Assembly (NCBI GenBank): GCA_029834535.1
Contig: JAQMWT010000670.1
Span: 62,001-126,000, forward strand
From: Chrysophaeum taylorii
Lineage: Eukaryota; Sar; Pelagophyceae; Pelagomonadales; Pelagomonadaceae
Length of the DNA: 64,000 bases
Direction of reading: 5' to 3'
The translations under genes and the position numbers were made by a program. Below, piece by piece: positions 21,494 through 31,250 of the stretch (position 1 is its first letter; every line of letters begins with the position of its first letter). The notes under the pieces were generated by a model, which did no database searches, was not told the DNA's origin, and was given only the letters and a program-made list of their open reading frames with translations.

Positions 21494-23557
21494 AACAAAC
21501 AAGCAGTACGCCCGCGACATCCAAGCTAGCGGCGAGGAGCTCCGCCTCGACAAGTGCGAGGCGTTCTGTCCGGCACTTGGCATGGGGCTTCTCGACCACC
21601 CCGATGTTCACGACCACGTCCAAGTTGCGCCTGACGGCACGCGTACTCTTGCTGGTATCCCCGTTGTCGCCGACGGCCTCGTAATCTACGGTGTGCCCAT
21701 CGGCTCCCCCGGCCACGCCGGAGATGCCTATGTCGAAGCTACCTTGCAACGCGAGGTTGACGCTCAGTGAGCTACATGAGCCGTATTCGCACCAAGCTCC
21801 AGAACGTCTCCCTCCACTGCATGTACTCGTTGGGCCGCTACTGCATCGCCCCGCGCATGGACTACATCGCGCAACACTGCTACCCCACCAATGCCTTGAG
21901 CGCGCTCCGCCGCTTCGACGTTGCCGCCCTCAGCTTCGTCGCCACAGCACTTGGCGCAGATCCGCGTCAGGTTTTTGACTCCAACGGCATCGTCCTCCAA
22001 CGCCTCCGTCTTCCTGCTCGAAGTGGGGGTGGCGGCATTCGCTCCTGCGCCGACCTCAGCCCCGCCGCCTTTGTTGGCACGGCGGCCCAGGCCCTCCCAC
22101 ACCTCGTCGACCTTCGCGATCCTACGGGTGCCTTGGAGGTCCCTGGCTACCTCCCCCGCCTCGCCTCGGTCCTGGGTGCCACTTCTTTTCGCACAGGTAA
22201 CGAGTTGCACCGTTGGCACCACCTCCTCGCATCCGGTTGCCGCCTGGGGCGGGCACTCGAGACTGCGTGGGACGGACTTCGGGCTGATCTCCGTACCACG
22301 CTGGCTTCCCACGGCGGCGCTGGTTCCGGCGACCCCGCCAACGTTCATCTCGTCGACGGTCCTCTCTCCCACGAATTCGTCTCCATGGGCGTCCTCGTCG
22401 ACCCCACCATCTCGACACCCGTGCTCATACCCCAACTCCAGCGTGCTCTAACCTCCCAGCGCGAGACAGCTCGGGCCACTGCACTCCAGCGCCTTGCGGC
22501 CACCCTTCCCATCACCGAAGCACTTCGAGTAGCGGCGTCCTCATGGGATCGCTTCTCGACCACGTTCATCAGCTCGTGGCCCAGCTCTGGCCTTCAAATC
22601 CCCAACCGCTGCTGGGCTGAGATGTGTGCCCAGTACTTTGGCTACCCCTCTCCAGCTTGTTTGGGCCTCGTGGGCACTCGCATTCTGGGCACTGACGTCG
22701 TTCTCGACGCTCACGGCAAGGTGCTTCTTACGCAGGCCAACCTTGTCAACCGCGGAGGAGCGCGGACCACCTGGCATGACGGCCAGCTCGACTGCGTCCA
22801 CGGCAGCGTCAAAGAGGCCGGTATCCCAGCCCTGTCCGAGGTTTTCGGCATCTTTGCTGACGTCGTCGCCCCTACCATTCGCACGCGCCTCTACGGCCGG
22901 TACCGAGGCAATCTCGCCCGACGTCAAGTCGTCCCAGACATCCTCACCACGCTGGACAACAAGGAGCAACTCTACGACATCAAAACCCTCGCTTGGGGTT
23001 CGTTGTACACCGCCCACTCCCTCCATCCCTCCCACCCGTCGCCTGTCGATCGGCGCGCAGCGCAAGTCCACTCCGAATACCTCGCTCACGCCCGCGGCAT
23101 CGACGCCATCATCCCCCAGCCGGGTACAGCACCACCGCCTGGCTTCTTGGGCCCTGTCGAACAGCGGCTACGTAGCTACGGCACCGTCGCCGGCCTCGTC
23201 TTTGGTGCCTTCGGTGAGGCCAGCGCGGCGTGCCACGCTCTCGCCCAGACATGCGCAGAGCGCATCGCTGCGCGAACCTGGGTGACAAGCGGCTGCGCCA
23301 ACTTCACAGAGGCAAAGGCGGCCCAAACTCGCCGCATCTACCGTGAGTGGGGGATCGCCAGCGCATTAGGCCGGGCTCGCTGTGCCCTCACCGCCCTCAC
23401 CCATGTCGCCGCCTCGGGGAACCCCGCCCAGGCCGCCCGATCCCAGCAGGACGTCACCCTTCGTCGCACATACGTCCGGCGGCAGCATGCGTACGACCTA
23501 CGGGCGGGGCCCGTCCTCTCTTCGCCTGCCCCACGCCTCGGCGATGACCCCGACTAG
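21494..23557 (+). pseudogene. LINE reverse transcriptase C-terminal half with endonuclease-like domain
   Basis: 5'-truncated non-LTR retrotransposon ORF. At 21510-21770 the thumb-proximal RT segment is read (LDKCEAFCP, then LVIYGVPIGSP). A single frame change near 21765 separates it from a 596-codon open stretch at 21767-23557 that starts in the typical post-RT segment (SLGRYCIAPRMDYIAQHC). Further on, residues about 375-400 of this stretch read PDILTTLDN...LYDIKT, the PD...(D/E)xK arrangement of a restriction-like nuclease, followed by a GPVEQRL block and a VFGAFGEAS block. I recall this layout from LINE proteins of algae and other protists, but the identification is by eye. The upstream RT catalytic FADD region is absent. 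The stop at 23555-23557 is followed at once by the LINE 3' end repeat. Confidence 0.75.
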
Positions 23558-23571
23558 GTCCCGCGTACTTA

Positions 23572-23700
23572 TTTCCGCCCGTCAGGCACATCCCTCATAC
23601 CCCACAAACCCACCCACATCCTTCATGCTCCCCACACCCCCCCCCCCCTCTTAGCAGTCGACATTTAAAGACAGACAAACAAACAGACAAACAGACAGAC
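23572..23700 (+). repeat. LINE 3' end with GACA/AAACA tail
   Basis: 3' untranslated end of the LINE: CGCCCGTCAGGCACATCCCT, a C-run, CTTAGCAGTCGAC, then a (GACAAACA)n tail. Other copies: 21391-21490, and inverted at 50918-51095 (two in tandem) and 52066-52240. A 30-bp scrap of the ORF end is also seen inverted at about 23970-24000. Confidence 0.85.
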
Positions 23701-23759
23701 AAACAAACATCTGTCGATTAGTAGTTAAGACTGGCACGAGGGTGGGGGTGCGCGTGGGT

Positions 23760-23817
23760 GCGCTGCTCAAGTCTGACTTGAGAATAGAACTGAAAGAGGT
23801 TTGTTTTAAAGCTCGAC
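23760..23817 (+). repeat. 58-bp direct repeat, right copy
   Basis: Identical to 19834-19891. The TGGCACGAGGGTGGGGG sequence after it is also found directly after the composite element at 23732. The simplest history is a tandem duplication of a roughly 89-bp unit, one copy of which took the element. Confidence 0.93.
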
Positions 23818-23969
23818 TGGCACGAGGGTGGGGGTGCGCGTGGGTGCTTTTGGTGCGTTGTGTGGGGGCACGCAGGATGAGCCTGAAGATGGACTGGCAC
23901 GAGGGTGGGGGTGCGCGTGGGTGCTTTTGGTGCGTTGTGTGGGGGCACGCAGGATGAGCCTGAAGATGG
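23818..23969 (+). repeat. 77-bp tandem repeat, two units
   Basis: Units 23818-23894 and 23895 to about 23969, nearly identical (TGGCACGAGGGTGGGGGTGC ... GATGAGCCTGAAGATGG). GT-rich, no coding potential recognised. Confidence 0.88.
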
Positions 23970-24439
23970 GTATGCGGGGCCTAGTCGGGTCATCGCCGAG
24001 CCGCTGGGGGGGGCGAAGAGAGGCCCGTGTAGTGGGTTTTTCTCAGACACCCGCCCCTCTTGGCCAGGCCGGAGGCCTCAACAACCCTTTCTTCCAACCC
24101 GAACCGCGGGTGAAACCACCACACGTCCGATCTCATCAGCGTAAACAATGACGCCATCACACGAAAATCGGACAATCAAAAGAGGGTAATAATAATATTA
24201 GCAACAAGACAGCAAGAAAGCAGTGCAAATGTCTGGTGCATTGGGTTCAGCGTGGAAGCGCAGGTGAGGGTGTCAAGGTGACACCCCCCCCATAATTGCA
24301 AGGTCAGTACAGGGGCAACAATCAATCAGGGGAAGTCAAGCGGCAGGCAGGCAAGTGCCGGGGGATGGGCGTTACTGCGACGAGGGTTGTCCACCGATTG
24401 GAGGCGAGCGTCGCGGCGCGCGCTGCCAGGGACCGGAGC
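23970..24439. other. Intergenic, no gene recognised
   Basis: Starts with a scrap of inverted LINE ORF end (about 23970-24000). The remainder shows no recognisable gene or repeat; a C-run follows GGTGTCAAGGTGA near 24290. Confidence 0.5.
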
Positions 24440-24779
24440 GGGCAACGGTACGGGAGCGCGGCCGTGCCCTTGGACTTCAACGGGTCGTTGGATGCCGACG
24501 GGTGGGCGGAGGGGTACGGAACGCTCAAGATGTGTGGGGACGTGTACGCGGGCGAATTCCTCGGCGGACAAACCAAACGGGTACGGAGAAATGCGGCACC
24601 GCAGCAGCAGCGGGGCGCACCACGCTGGGTTGTGGCGTGACGGAGTTGCGGAAGGGTATGGTCGGTACGTGAACGCAAGAAGGGGCGAAATCCTCGAGGA
24701 CGGCAACTTGTCGCGGGGGATGGATGCCCAAGGAGCTGGACCTGGGCTTGTCGGCGCGCGTCCTCGTCAAGCTCGATAA
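24440..24779 (+). pseudogene. MORN-repeat protein fragment
   Basis: MORN repeats (YxGxxxxGxxxGxG) are read in two frames. 24440-24575 gives GQRYGS, then GWAEGYGTLKMCGDVYAGEF; about 24560-24724 in another frame gives NGYGEM, then GLWRDGVAEGYGRYV. A frame change near 24575 separates them, at no obvious intron boundary. About three repeats remain. MORN proteins usually bind membrane lipids or scaffold cytoskeletal structures. The fragment has no clear start, ends without a conserved C-terminus and lies tail to tail with the CLC gene, so it is most likely a decayed host gene or an exon of one. Confidence 0.6.
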
Positions 24780-24943
24780 GAGGTTTCGCGAATCGCAACC
24801 CCTGGAGTCCCGTGCGAGGCGCCCCAAAACAAAGATGATAGACCTCTCGCGAGGCGGGCCGGGCCACGGGGCGTCGATTTATAATAAAACAGCAGCAAAA
24901 ATCACGACGACGACGGTGTGGTGTGGTGTGTGCGCCCACCTCA

Positions 24944-27565
24944 CTATTTTCTGTTGTTGAAGTCCCCGATCAAAGGGGGGTGGATCTGGAGGGGGGTGAA
25001 GGTAGGCGGGAGCGCGGGGGAAGCCGGCGACGACGAGTTTTTGAGGTCGTCGAGCGGGGCAACGATGGAGAGGCGCTTCGGGGGTCGGCCGGGCGTGTCT
25101 TCGGGGGGCGGCGGGGGAGGATCCTGATCCCGATCCTGATCCTGATCATCATCATCCTCGTCGTCCTCGTCGCAGCAGAAAAAGTGAGATAGAGGTTTTG
25201 GCGCGGTCGTCCGGAGGTCGCGGTTGAGGACGTCGCGGAGGCGCGCGCGGGTGATGACGCCGACGAGGTTTCCCGAGTTTGTGACGTAAGCGTGGTTGAC
25301 TTTTAAGGTTCGGAAGATGAGGTCGACTTTGAAGAGGTCCATCGTGTCGACGAGCTGGTAGGGCGAGGGGTCCATCAAGACGCTGACCTGGGGGGCGTAG
25401 GCGAAGAAGGGAGAGCTCGGGTTGCCGGCGGCGACGGGCACGGCGCGGCCTCTTTTGTTGACGACGAAATTAATTGTTGCATTCCAGAGGTCGTCGAGGT
25501 CGGGCCTCGCGAGCTGGGGCTGGTGGTCCGTAGGGAGCGCGGCCGTGCCGACGAGGATGGGGTTACGACGGGAGGCGGCGAGCATGGCCGAGAAGGCTCG
25601 GAGAGCCGAGGCCACGTCGTCGAGCAAGACCGATCCCACGAGGACGCGGCCGTCCTGGACGACGGGGACCGAGGTGAGATGAGGATAGTGCCGCAGCTCG
25701 AGGAGTCGTCGCAGTTCGCCGTAGGTCGAATCGAGCCGGACGAAGGGCACCGTCGTCTCGCGGTAGTCGAACGACGAGAGCCGCCTCGCGCGCTTGAGCG
25801 CGCCGTAGGTCGTAGGGAGCTCGACGGCAGGCTTGGACGCCGCCGCCGACCTAAAGGGGATCAGGAGGCTGTCGACGAACGTCATCTTCCTGGGTCCCTC
25901 GGCTGCTTCGGTCGTCGCGAGATCAGACTTGAAAGACGCGACATCCTCGTCTTCTTCGTAACAGTCGTCTTCTTCGTAACAGTCGTCGTCGTCGTCGTCG
26001 AACACCGGCGCGACCGGCTGCATGATCTCCCGCGCCTGGACGCAGTAGCTCTTCGCGGGGAGATCCGGGAGGGTAGGCGTGCCGTTGGTGTCGATGAGGG
26101 CATCGTAGATGTTTTTCGTGAAGCGGTTCCCGATGAAGTGGGCTACTAGCGTCGCGACGAGGAGCGGTTGCCTGCAGTGGTTTTCGCCCGCCAGCTCGAG
26201 GAAAATGACGGCGCTCGAGAGGGTGCGGGTGACGCCCGCGGCGAAGGCGGACGCGCCGACGACCGCGTACTCCCACGGCAGAAACCGCGCAGCGCCCGAA
26301 ACGCGGAGGAGCTCGCCCCACGCCCGCCCGATAGCCGCGCCGGCCGTGAACGTGGGCTTGAAGACGCCCACGGGGAGCGGCAGCACCACGGAGAGCACCG
26401 TCGCGACGAGTTTGTAGGGAACGTACCAGAAGGTCTTCCTCCGGAGGCTGTGGCTCATCGGCTTGCGGGAAAACAGGACCCCGAACACGTTGTTACCCTT
26501 CGCGTCCAAGCCTTTCTGAAGGTCCTCGAACACGAGGAGAGAGACGATCGTCGCGGCCGCGGCTACGAGGCCCGCCTTGCGGGCCAGGCCGCCGTCGAGG
26601 AGCTTGTTGCGCCTCGCCGCGAGCGACGAGACAACCCACACGAACCCGCACCCCAGGAGCCCGCACAATACCCCGAGCCCGACAAAAGCTGCGTAGTCGC
26701 TCTTCTCGAACGGCTGCATCCTCTTGTTGTCGTCGTCGGCCGGGTCGAAGATAGACGTCAGCTTGTCGAGTCCCGCCGCCTGGAGGGCCAGCGCGCCCGC
26801 CATGGCGCACCAGAGAGCCTGGGGAAGCATCTGGATGTTGTAGGTGCTCGCGGTGATTTCGATCGAAAACAGCGCGCCGCCGAACGGCGTGCCGAAGCTC
26901 GCCGCGACGCCGCCCGCGGACGCGGCGCCCAGCACGTCGAGGCGCTTCGCCTCGTTCACCGCGATCGCTCGGAAGCAGCTCAGGTTGCGCATCATCATGT
27001 CGGCGACCGCGCAGGCGATGTGCACGTTGGGGCCTTCCTGGCCGATCGACAGCCCGGCCCCCAGAGCCAACAAAAGCCCGAGCTGCTTGGCCGCGAGCGC
27101 GCGGCCCGACAGCAGCGCCTGCTTCACGACCCCCGACAATATCGTCTTCATCTCGGGCACGCCAGAGCCCGCGGCGTGGGGGCACAGGCAGTGCGTCACC
27201 ACGCAGCTCCCGAGGGCCGCCACGACAGAGAAGACCACGTACGCGGCCCTCGACGTCGACGACCCCCCGACCATCCACTCCCTCGCCGCCATCAGCTGCA
27301 GATTCAGAACGTCCGTCAGCGCCGTCAACAGCGCCGTCGACACGCCCACGAACGCCAGCAGCACGCTCACGTGCGACAAGGTCCACCATCGCTCTGCCGA
27401 GCTCAAGGCCTCGGCGCGCCGTTCGCCCGCGCCCGAACTGCAGCACGGCTGCCCGACGGCCTCCGATCCGAACTCGAGGAACCTGTGGTGCGAAGACCGG
27501 TACGTCTGGAACACGTCCACGTCCTGCCACGAGTCGGACGCCTGCCGACGACGGTACCGCGACAT
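24944..27565 (-). CDS. CLC-family chloride channel with two CBS domains
   Basis: 873-residue intronless gene on the minus strand, typical for eukaryotic CLC proteins. The membrane core runs from about residue 60 to 510 and holds the three anion-pathway signatures: GSGVPE (133-138, Ser at the central chloride site), GQEGP (175-179, with the gating glutamate; the family more often has K or R for the Q) and GVFKP (400-404). At FSIEITAS (233-240) the position that holds the proton glutamate in Cl-/H+ exchangers is isoleucine, as in channel-type members (valine in ClC-1/-2), so a passive chloride channel is favoured. Two cytosolic CBS domains follow (about 515-690 and 735-800), split by an Asp/Glu-rich insert. 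The tail is Asp- and Pro-rich. ATG 27563-27565 is the first Met before the conserved region. Its neighbour on the other strand is the broken antiporter at 28866. Confidence 0.95.
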   Translation of the reverse strand: MSRYRRRQASDSWQDVDVFQTYRSSHHRFLEFGSEAVGQPCCSSGAGERRAEALSSAERWWTLSHVSVLLAFVGVSTALLTALTDVLNLQLMAAREWMVGGSSTSRAAYVVFSVVAALGSCVVTHCLCPHAAGSGVPEMKTILSGVVKQALLSGRALAAKQLGLLLALGAGLSIGQEGPNVHIACAVADMMMRNLSCFRAIAVNEAKRLDVLGAASAGGVAASFGTPFGGALFSIEITASTYNIQMLPQALWCAMAGALALQAAGLDKLTSIFDPADDDNKRMQPFEKSDYAAFVGLGVLCGLLGCGFVWVVSSLAARRNKLLDGGLARKAGLVAAAATIVSLLVFEDLQKGLDAKGNNVFGVLFSRKPMSHSLRRKTFWYVPYKLVATVLSVVLPLPVGVFKPTFTAGAAIGRAWGELLRVSGAARFLPWEYAVVGASAFAAGVTRTLSSAVIFLELAGENHCRQPLLVATLVAHFIGNRFTKNIYDALIDTNGTPTLPDLPAKSYCVQAREIMQPVAPVFDDDDDDCYEEDDCYEEDEDVASFKSDLATTEAAEGPRKMTFVDSLLIPFRSAAASKPAVELPTTYGALKRARRLSSFDYRETTVPFVRLDSTYGELRRLLELRHYPHLTSVPVVQDGRVLVGSVLLDDVASALRAFSAMLAASRRNPILVGTAALPTDHQPQLARPDLDDLWNATINFVVNKRGRAVPVAAGNPSSPFFAYAPQVSVLMDPSPYQLVDTMDLFKVDLIFRTLKVNHAYVTNSGNLVGVITRARLRDVLNRDLRTTAPKPLSHFFCCDEDDEDDDDQDQDRDQDPPPPPPEDTPGRPPKRLSIVAPLDDLKNSSSPASPALPPTFTPLQIHPPLIGDFNNRK

Positions 27566-28265
27566 CAGCCAGCCGCCTCTCCCTTTGCCTCGCGCTGGCA
27601 GCCACGAAGATGTTTACTCGAAAGGGTAAGGAGGCACCATACTATTATGTGTGCCCAATTTTTCGCAGCATTGAAACTCTTTCAATAATTTTTATGGCGA
27701 AAGAAGAAAGGATTGGTGATTGCATTCACCAAAGGTGAAAATTCGAATCGAATCGAATCGAATCGACGAGAAGGGCTCGCTCGCTCGCTCGCTTGCTCGC
27801 TCGCTCGCTTGCTTGCTTGCTAGGGGTCAGTCAGCCGGTGGAGCGCTCGAGTGGTGTTATAGAGACGACGCACTTGCAGATACCCTCCATTTGTCATCAA
27901 AGTGAGTTCGTGGTTCAGAAGCGCGCTACCGACCGACAACGTGGAGTGTGACGGCGAGAGTTTGCGGTCCCTCGGCGCGCGCATGGAGCTGCCGTTGCGC
28001 GCGGCGCAAGGTACAAACCAACATTGGAGGAGAGCGACAACATCATCGATCTCAAGGCAGAGACGCAGCAAGGTTGACCCAGATGGCCCAGGATGCTACT
28101 GCGTGGGAGCACCAAGTTCTGGAAGAGGCTGGATGAGACTGCGTCACAGTCGTCGCCACCCTGTTGTTGTCTGTCTGTCTGTCTCCCGCCCTAGTCTCCG
28201 ACCCTAACCCTTATGTTAAAGTTTGCTCCTAAACCCTGCCGAAAATTTGCAATGGACGAAATCCG
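27566..28265. other. Intergenic between CLC and the next gene
   Basis: Contains the upstream region of the CLC gene and simple repeats (GAATC)n at 27744-27766 and (CTCG/CTTG)n at 27775-27821. Short open frames at 27900-28200 have no recognisable similarity. Confidence 0.5.
27744..27821. repeat. Simple repeats (GAATC)n and (CTCG/CTTG)n
   Basis: Two adjoining microsatellites upstream of the CLC start. Confidence 0.9.
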
Positions 28266-28595
28266 ATGACGAAACGCGGTCGACTTCCGTTATCGCGCGG
28301 AGATCTGCGGCCTTCGCGTCGCCCCTGGTTCGTGCTCGTCCTCGTGGTCCCGGTCGCGTGGATGGCATGGCCCGCGCCGCCGGAGAAGCCGTCGCCGCCG
28401 CCAGCGCCGGTCGAGACGCTGGCGGAGGTTTCTCGTTATGATAAGCTTTTGAGTTCAAACTTTGGTCCAAAGAATATGTCCAAGACTCGACGGCGCCGAG
28501 AACGAAAGAAGCAAGCCCTCGCCCATAAACGCAACGGAAGTCGTCGGCTCACGACGGACGACACGGCGCCGCTCCGCGACGAGGAACGACGCTAG
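28266..28595 (+). CDS. Possible small single-pass membrane protein
   Basis: 109-codon open frame. After a basic N-terminus, residues 20-35 (WFVLVLVVPVAWMAW) form a hydrophobic segment followed by a Pro-rich stretch (PAPPEKPSPPPAP) and then a very basic C-terminal half (KTRRRRERKKQ). The shape is that of a signal-anchored or secreted small protein, but no family is recognised and GC-rich DNA easily produces such frames. It could equally be chance. It lies 270 bp upstream of the band-3/NhaA relic, on the same strand. Confidence 0.3.
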   Translation: MTKRGRLPLSRGDLRPSRRPWFVLVLVVPVAWMAWPAPPEKPSPPPAPVETLAEVSRYDKLLSSNFGPKNMSKTRRRRERKKQALAHKRNGSRRLTTDDTAPLRDEERR

Positions 28596-28734
28596 TGAGG
28601 GTTCCTTGCGTTGTAAACGAACCACGACGACGCTTGAGGCTGGGGGATTATTAGGTAGATTCGGGGCGTGGGTGCGAGTCCTTCCTTTCGACGACGACAA
28701 CGACGACGACGACGACGACGATGAGGGGGTGAGT

Positions 28735-28833
28735 ACAAACATCAGAATCTAACGGACCTGAAGCGCTCTATAGATAGATACAGCACAAACATCAGAATCT
28801 AACGGACCTGAAGCGCTCTGTAGATAGATACGG
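28735..28833 (+). repeat. About 51-bp tandem duplication
   Basis: ACAAACATCAGAATCTAACG ... CTCTRTAGATAGATAC is repeated twice head to tail, just upstream of ATG 28866, so it may lie in that gene's leader or promoter. Confidence 0.88.
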
Positions 28834-28865
28834 TCGTTGAGGCGCGCTAGGAAAATAATCTAATC

Positions 28866-31250
28866 ATGGACACCACGATCGACGAGAAGAATCTGACAAT
28901 GCTCCGGCGGAAGCACCTGTTCGTGGAAATGCACGAGCTCAACGACCGAGAATGGCACGAGACGCGGCGGTGTAACTACGGCCTCGAGGAAGACCTCGAA
29001 GGGTCTGGGTGGTCGCGTGCTCATCTCCCAAAAGTAAGCATGTTCCGAATGATGGCGTTGCGAGAGCGTCTCCGTCCCGAGCTCGTGATACTGGATATCG
29101 GCGAGGACGACGAGAGTCGGTACGACAAGCCGAGCTTGGAGCCGGTCGCCCAGGCGATCGCGAATCACCCGGCGAAAGAAAAAAAATCCGGCGCGATCGA
29201 GGACGCGAGAGCGCGGCGTTTAGCCAACTCGTGGGACACCTCGAGCTTAAGAAGTGCGTGGAGCACGACAATAGGCTGCTGGAGGAGCGACGGGCGCGAC
29301 GGACAAACCACGAGGACTTGCCGCGCGCGGGCAGTTTTTCGAGGCTCGCAGAGTTGCTGTCTTCTTCTTCTTCTTCTTCGCAGCGGTCGAGCTCCGAGCC
29401 GCCGCCGCCGCCGCCGCAAGAGGAACAGCAGAGTCCGCCCGAGCCGAGGAGAGCGAACTCGGCGAGATCGCGGCGGATGACGTTTCCGAAATCCAAGCTC
29501 GCGAGACCATCGCTGCTCGTGGCCGCGATCCCGGCGCGGAGCGACGCGCTCAAGCCCTTGGCCGAGGAGGAAGCCGTTCACGTTTTGATCGAGGACCAGT
29601 TCGACCTCCTCAAGGAGAACGCGGTGGTCGTGGTGCGGTTGCGCACCCCCGCACCTTCGGGGTTGGAGGAGCGCGTCGAGGAAGACTGGTCGAAACAGCA
29701 GCTTTTACCGCGGTTTATCGCGCTCGGGCCTCGGGTGGTCCGAAAAAGGCAAAAGAAGACCGGCGGCACGTGGAGATGGGTGCCGCGGTGGCGGCGCTGA
29801 TGCGGGACGACGCCGTGGTCCACGCCTTGTACGAGGCGAGGTCGGGCACGCAGCTCGTCGATCGGCGTCGCTGCGAATTATGCCGCAGACGTCGAGGCCG
29901 ACGAAGCGCGCGATGAAGCACCGCGCCGCGCAGATGTACAAGCAGCTCGCCGAGCTCAAGCCTGCAAGAAAAACAGGATAACGCTTCTTCTTCTTCTTCT
30001 TCTTCTTCTTCGAGGATGAGGAGGAGAAGGAGTGACGACCTCGTCGAGCTCGAGATGCGGGGGGGGTATTTCGTGCAACTCGAGTACCCCGCGCAGCGCG
30101 ACAAGTGGTTCGAGCGGGAGCAAAATGTGTTCTCGAGCGGCCTCTCGATCGATCACGGCCGTCTTGACGTTCGCGCGAAAGTACGCGCTCCCTCCACTTC
30201 CTGGCGAACGATGTCTCGACGAGCCTGTTCTTCGGCCTCGCCGTCGAGGAGATTTTCGAGGCCTTTCGGCCGGGGGGGTCGCTCTACCCTCCAGCCCAAA
30301 AGGCGCGGTCAACCCCATCCTCGCGACGGCGGGTGGCGTGCTGGGACCCGTCTCGACCTACTTTTTCCTGATCGATCATCCTCGCCTCGAAGCTCGACCT
30401 TATCGCGGCGGGATCGACGCGTGACGACCTCGCTGGGGCATTCCGACCGCGACCGACATATCTGTCGCTTGGGCGACGGCCGTCCTCGTATTCGGCGCCG
30501 GTCACCCCGCCATTAACTTCCTCTTGCGCGGTCATCGACGACGGCATCGGCCTCTTGATCATCTCCGCGGCGTACCCCGATCCCGACCATCCGGTTCAGC
30601 CAGTCTGGCTGTTGTTGGTGGCGCGGCCGTCTCGTGGACCCTTCGGCGCATTTAGTGCGCGCGCTGGGAGATGCACGTTGTTCTCGCCGGACCCGTCGCA
30701 TGGTTCGGCCTTCTCTACGCGGCCCTCTCCCTCGCCCTCTGCTTCGTGGTCCCCTTGACGCCTATCAAATTCAACGACTCGGGCGAGAGACCGCCGCCGC
30801 GCGAGAAATATCCGACTTCGTCGACTTTGAGACCTCCTTGGGCTCTTGTTGGGAAAAAAGCGGACCCTGCAACGTTCGACGCTCCACAACTTTGAGGAAT
30901 CCGTCAAGGGCTTCGTCGACTTAGGTGTGTTGTTCGCGTTCGGCGCCGGAGGAGTGCCCCTCGACGGTCTCGCCGGCTTCTCGGGCTTGATCGTCGTGCC
31001 ACTGGTCCTCGGCAAGACGGCTGGAATGGCCGTCGGCGCCACCATACCCAGCGTCCTCGGCTTCAATCTCCCCGAGGGCGTGACCTTCAGGCACCTAAGC
31101 CTCGCCGGCCGAGCTGACAGTCAGCTCGGTCGGCTCGACCGTCTCGCTCTTCATCGCCGGCGAGGCCTTTCCAAACGACCCGAGGAAAAAAAACTCGGCG
31201 CGCTCCTCAGCGTTGGCCCATCCTTGCTCCTAGCCCTCGCATCCACCTCA
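28866..31250 (+). pseudogene. Broken fusion: SLC4/band-3 cytosolic domain plus NhaA-type Na+/H+ antiporter
   Basis: Start ATG 28866. The first 100 or so residues read as the cytosolic N-domain of SLC4 anion transporters (HLFVEMHEL, then GLEEDLEGSGWSRAHLP, VSMFRMMALRERL). A Ser/Pro-rich insert follows, then in a second frame (about 29520-29730) VHVLIEDQFDLL and LPRFIALGP, and in a third (about 29735-29865) HVEMGAAVAALMRDD, all in SLC4 order. From about 30190 the sequence is NhaA: FLANDVSTSLFFGLAVEE, VNPILATAGGVLGPV, WGIPTATDISVAWATAV (equivalent of the Asp133 region), VIDDGIGLLII (the Asp163/164 pair), LVLGKTAGM with LPEGVTFRHL, and VSLFIAGEAFPND near 31160. At least six frame changes break it, several beside homopolymers (for example near 29170). 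Neighbouring genes are intact, so a pseudogene is favoured over poor sequence, but small introns or assembly indels are not excluded. Confidence 0.75.

Larger units (their letters stand above)
19892..23728. mobile_element. Composite Helitron-like element containing LINE sequence (copy 1)
   Basis: The element starts AAGTGCAGGCCAGTAAG and ends near CTGTCGATTAGTAGTTAA, with GAC on both sides (19889-19891 and 23729-23731). Two more copies share these ends: 32141-33193 (minus) and 52066-53267 (plus relative to helicase). Contents from left: a block of AGTAAGTTCACC repeats, a PIF1/Helitron-type helicase fragment on the minus strand, a short CCTGATCCTTAC repeat zone, then LINE sequence on the plus strand flanked by two LINE 3' ends. 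Copy 2 lacks the LINE part and copy 3 keeps only its 3' end, so the LINE probably inserted into a Helitron-derived element. A 3-bp target duplication is not a Helitron feature, so the mode of movement is open. Confidence 0.7.

Noticed and set aside
26168-27688. 506-codon open frame on the plus strand
   Set aside because: Antisense shadow of the CLC gene; Arg/Gly/His-rich composition and no domain.
28020-28140. SNARE-like exon (LEESDNIIDLKAETQQ)
   Set aside because: Short, interrupted, no flanking exons; similarity is by impression only.
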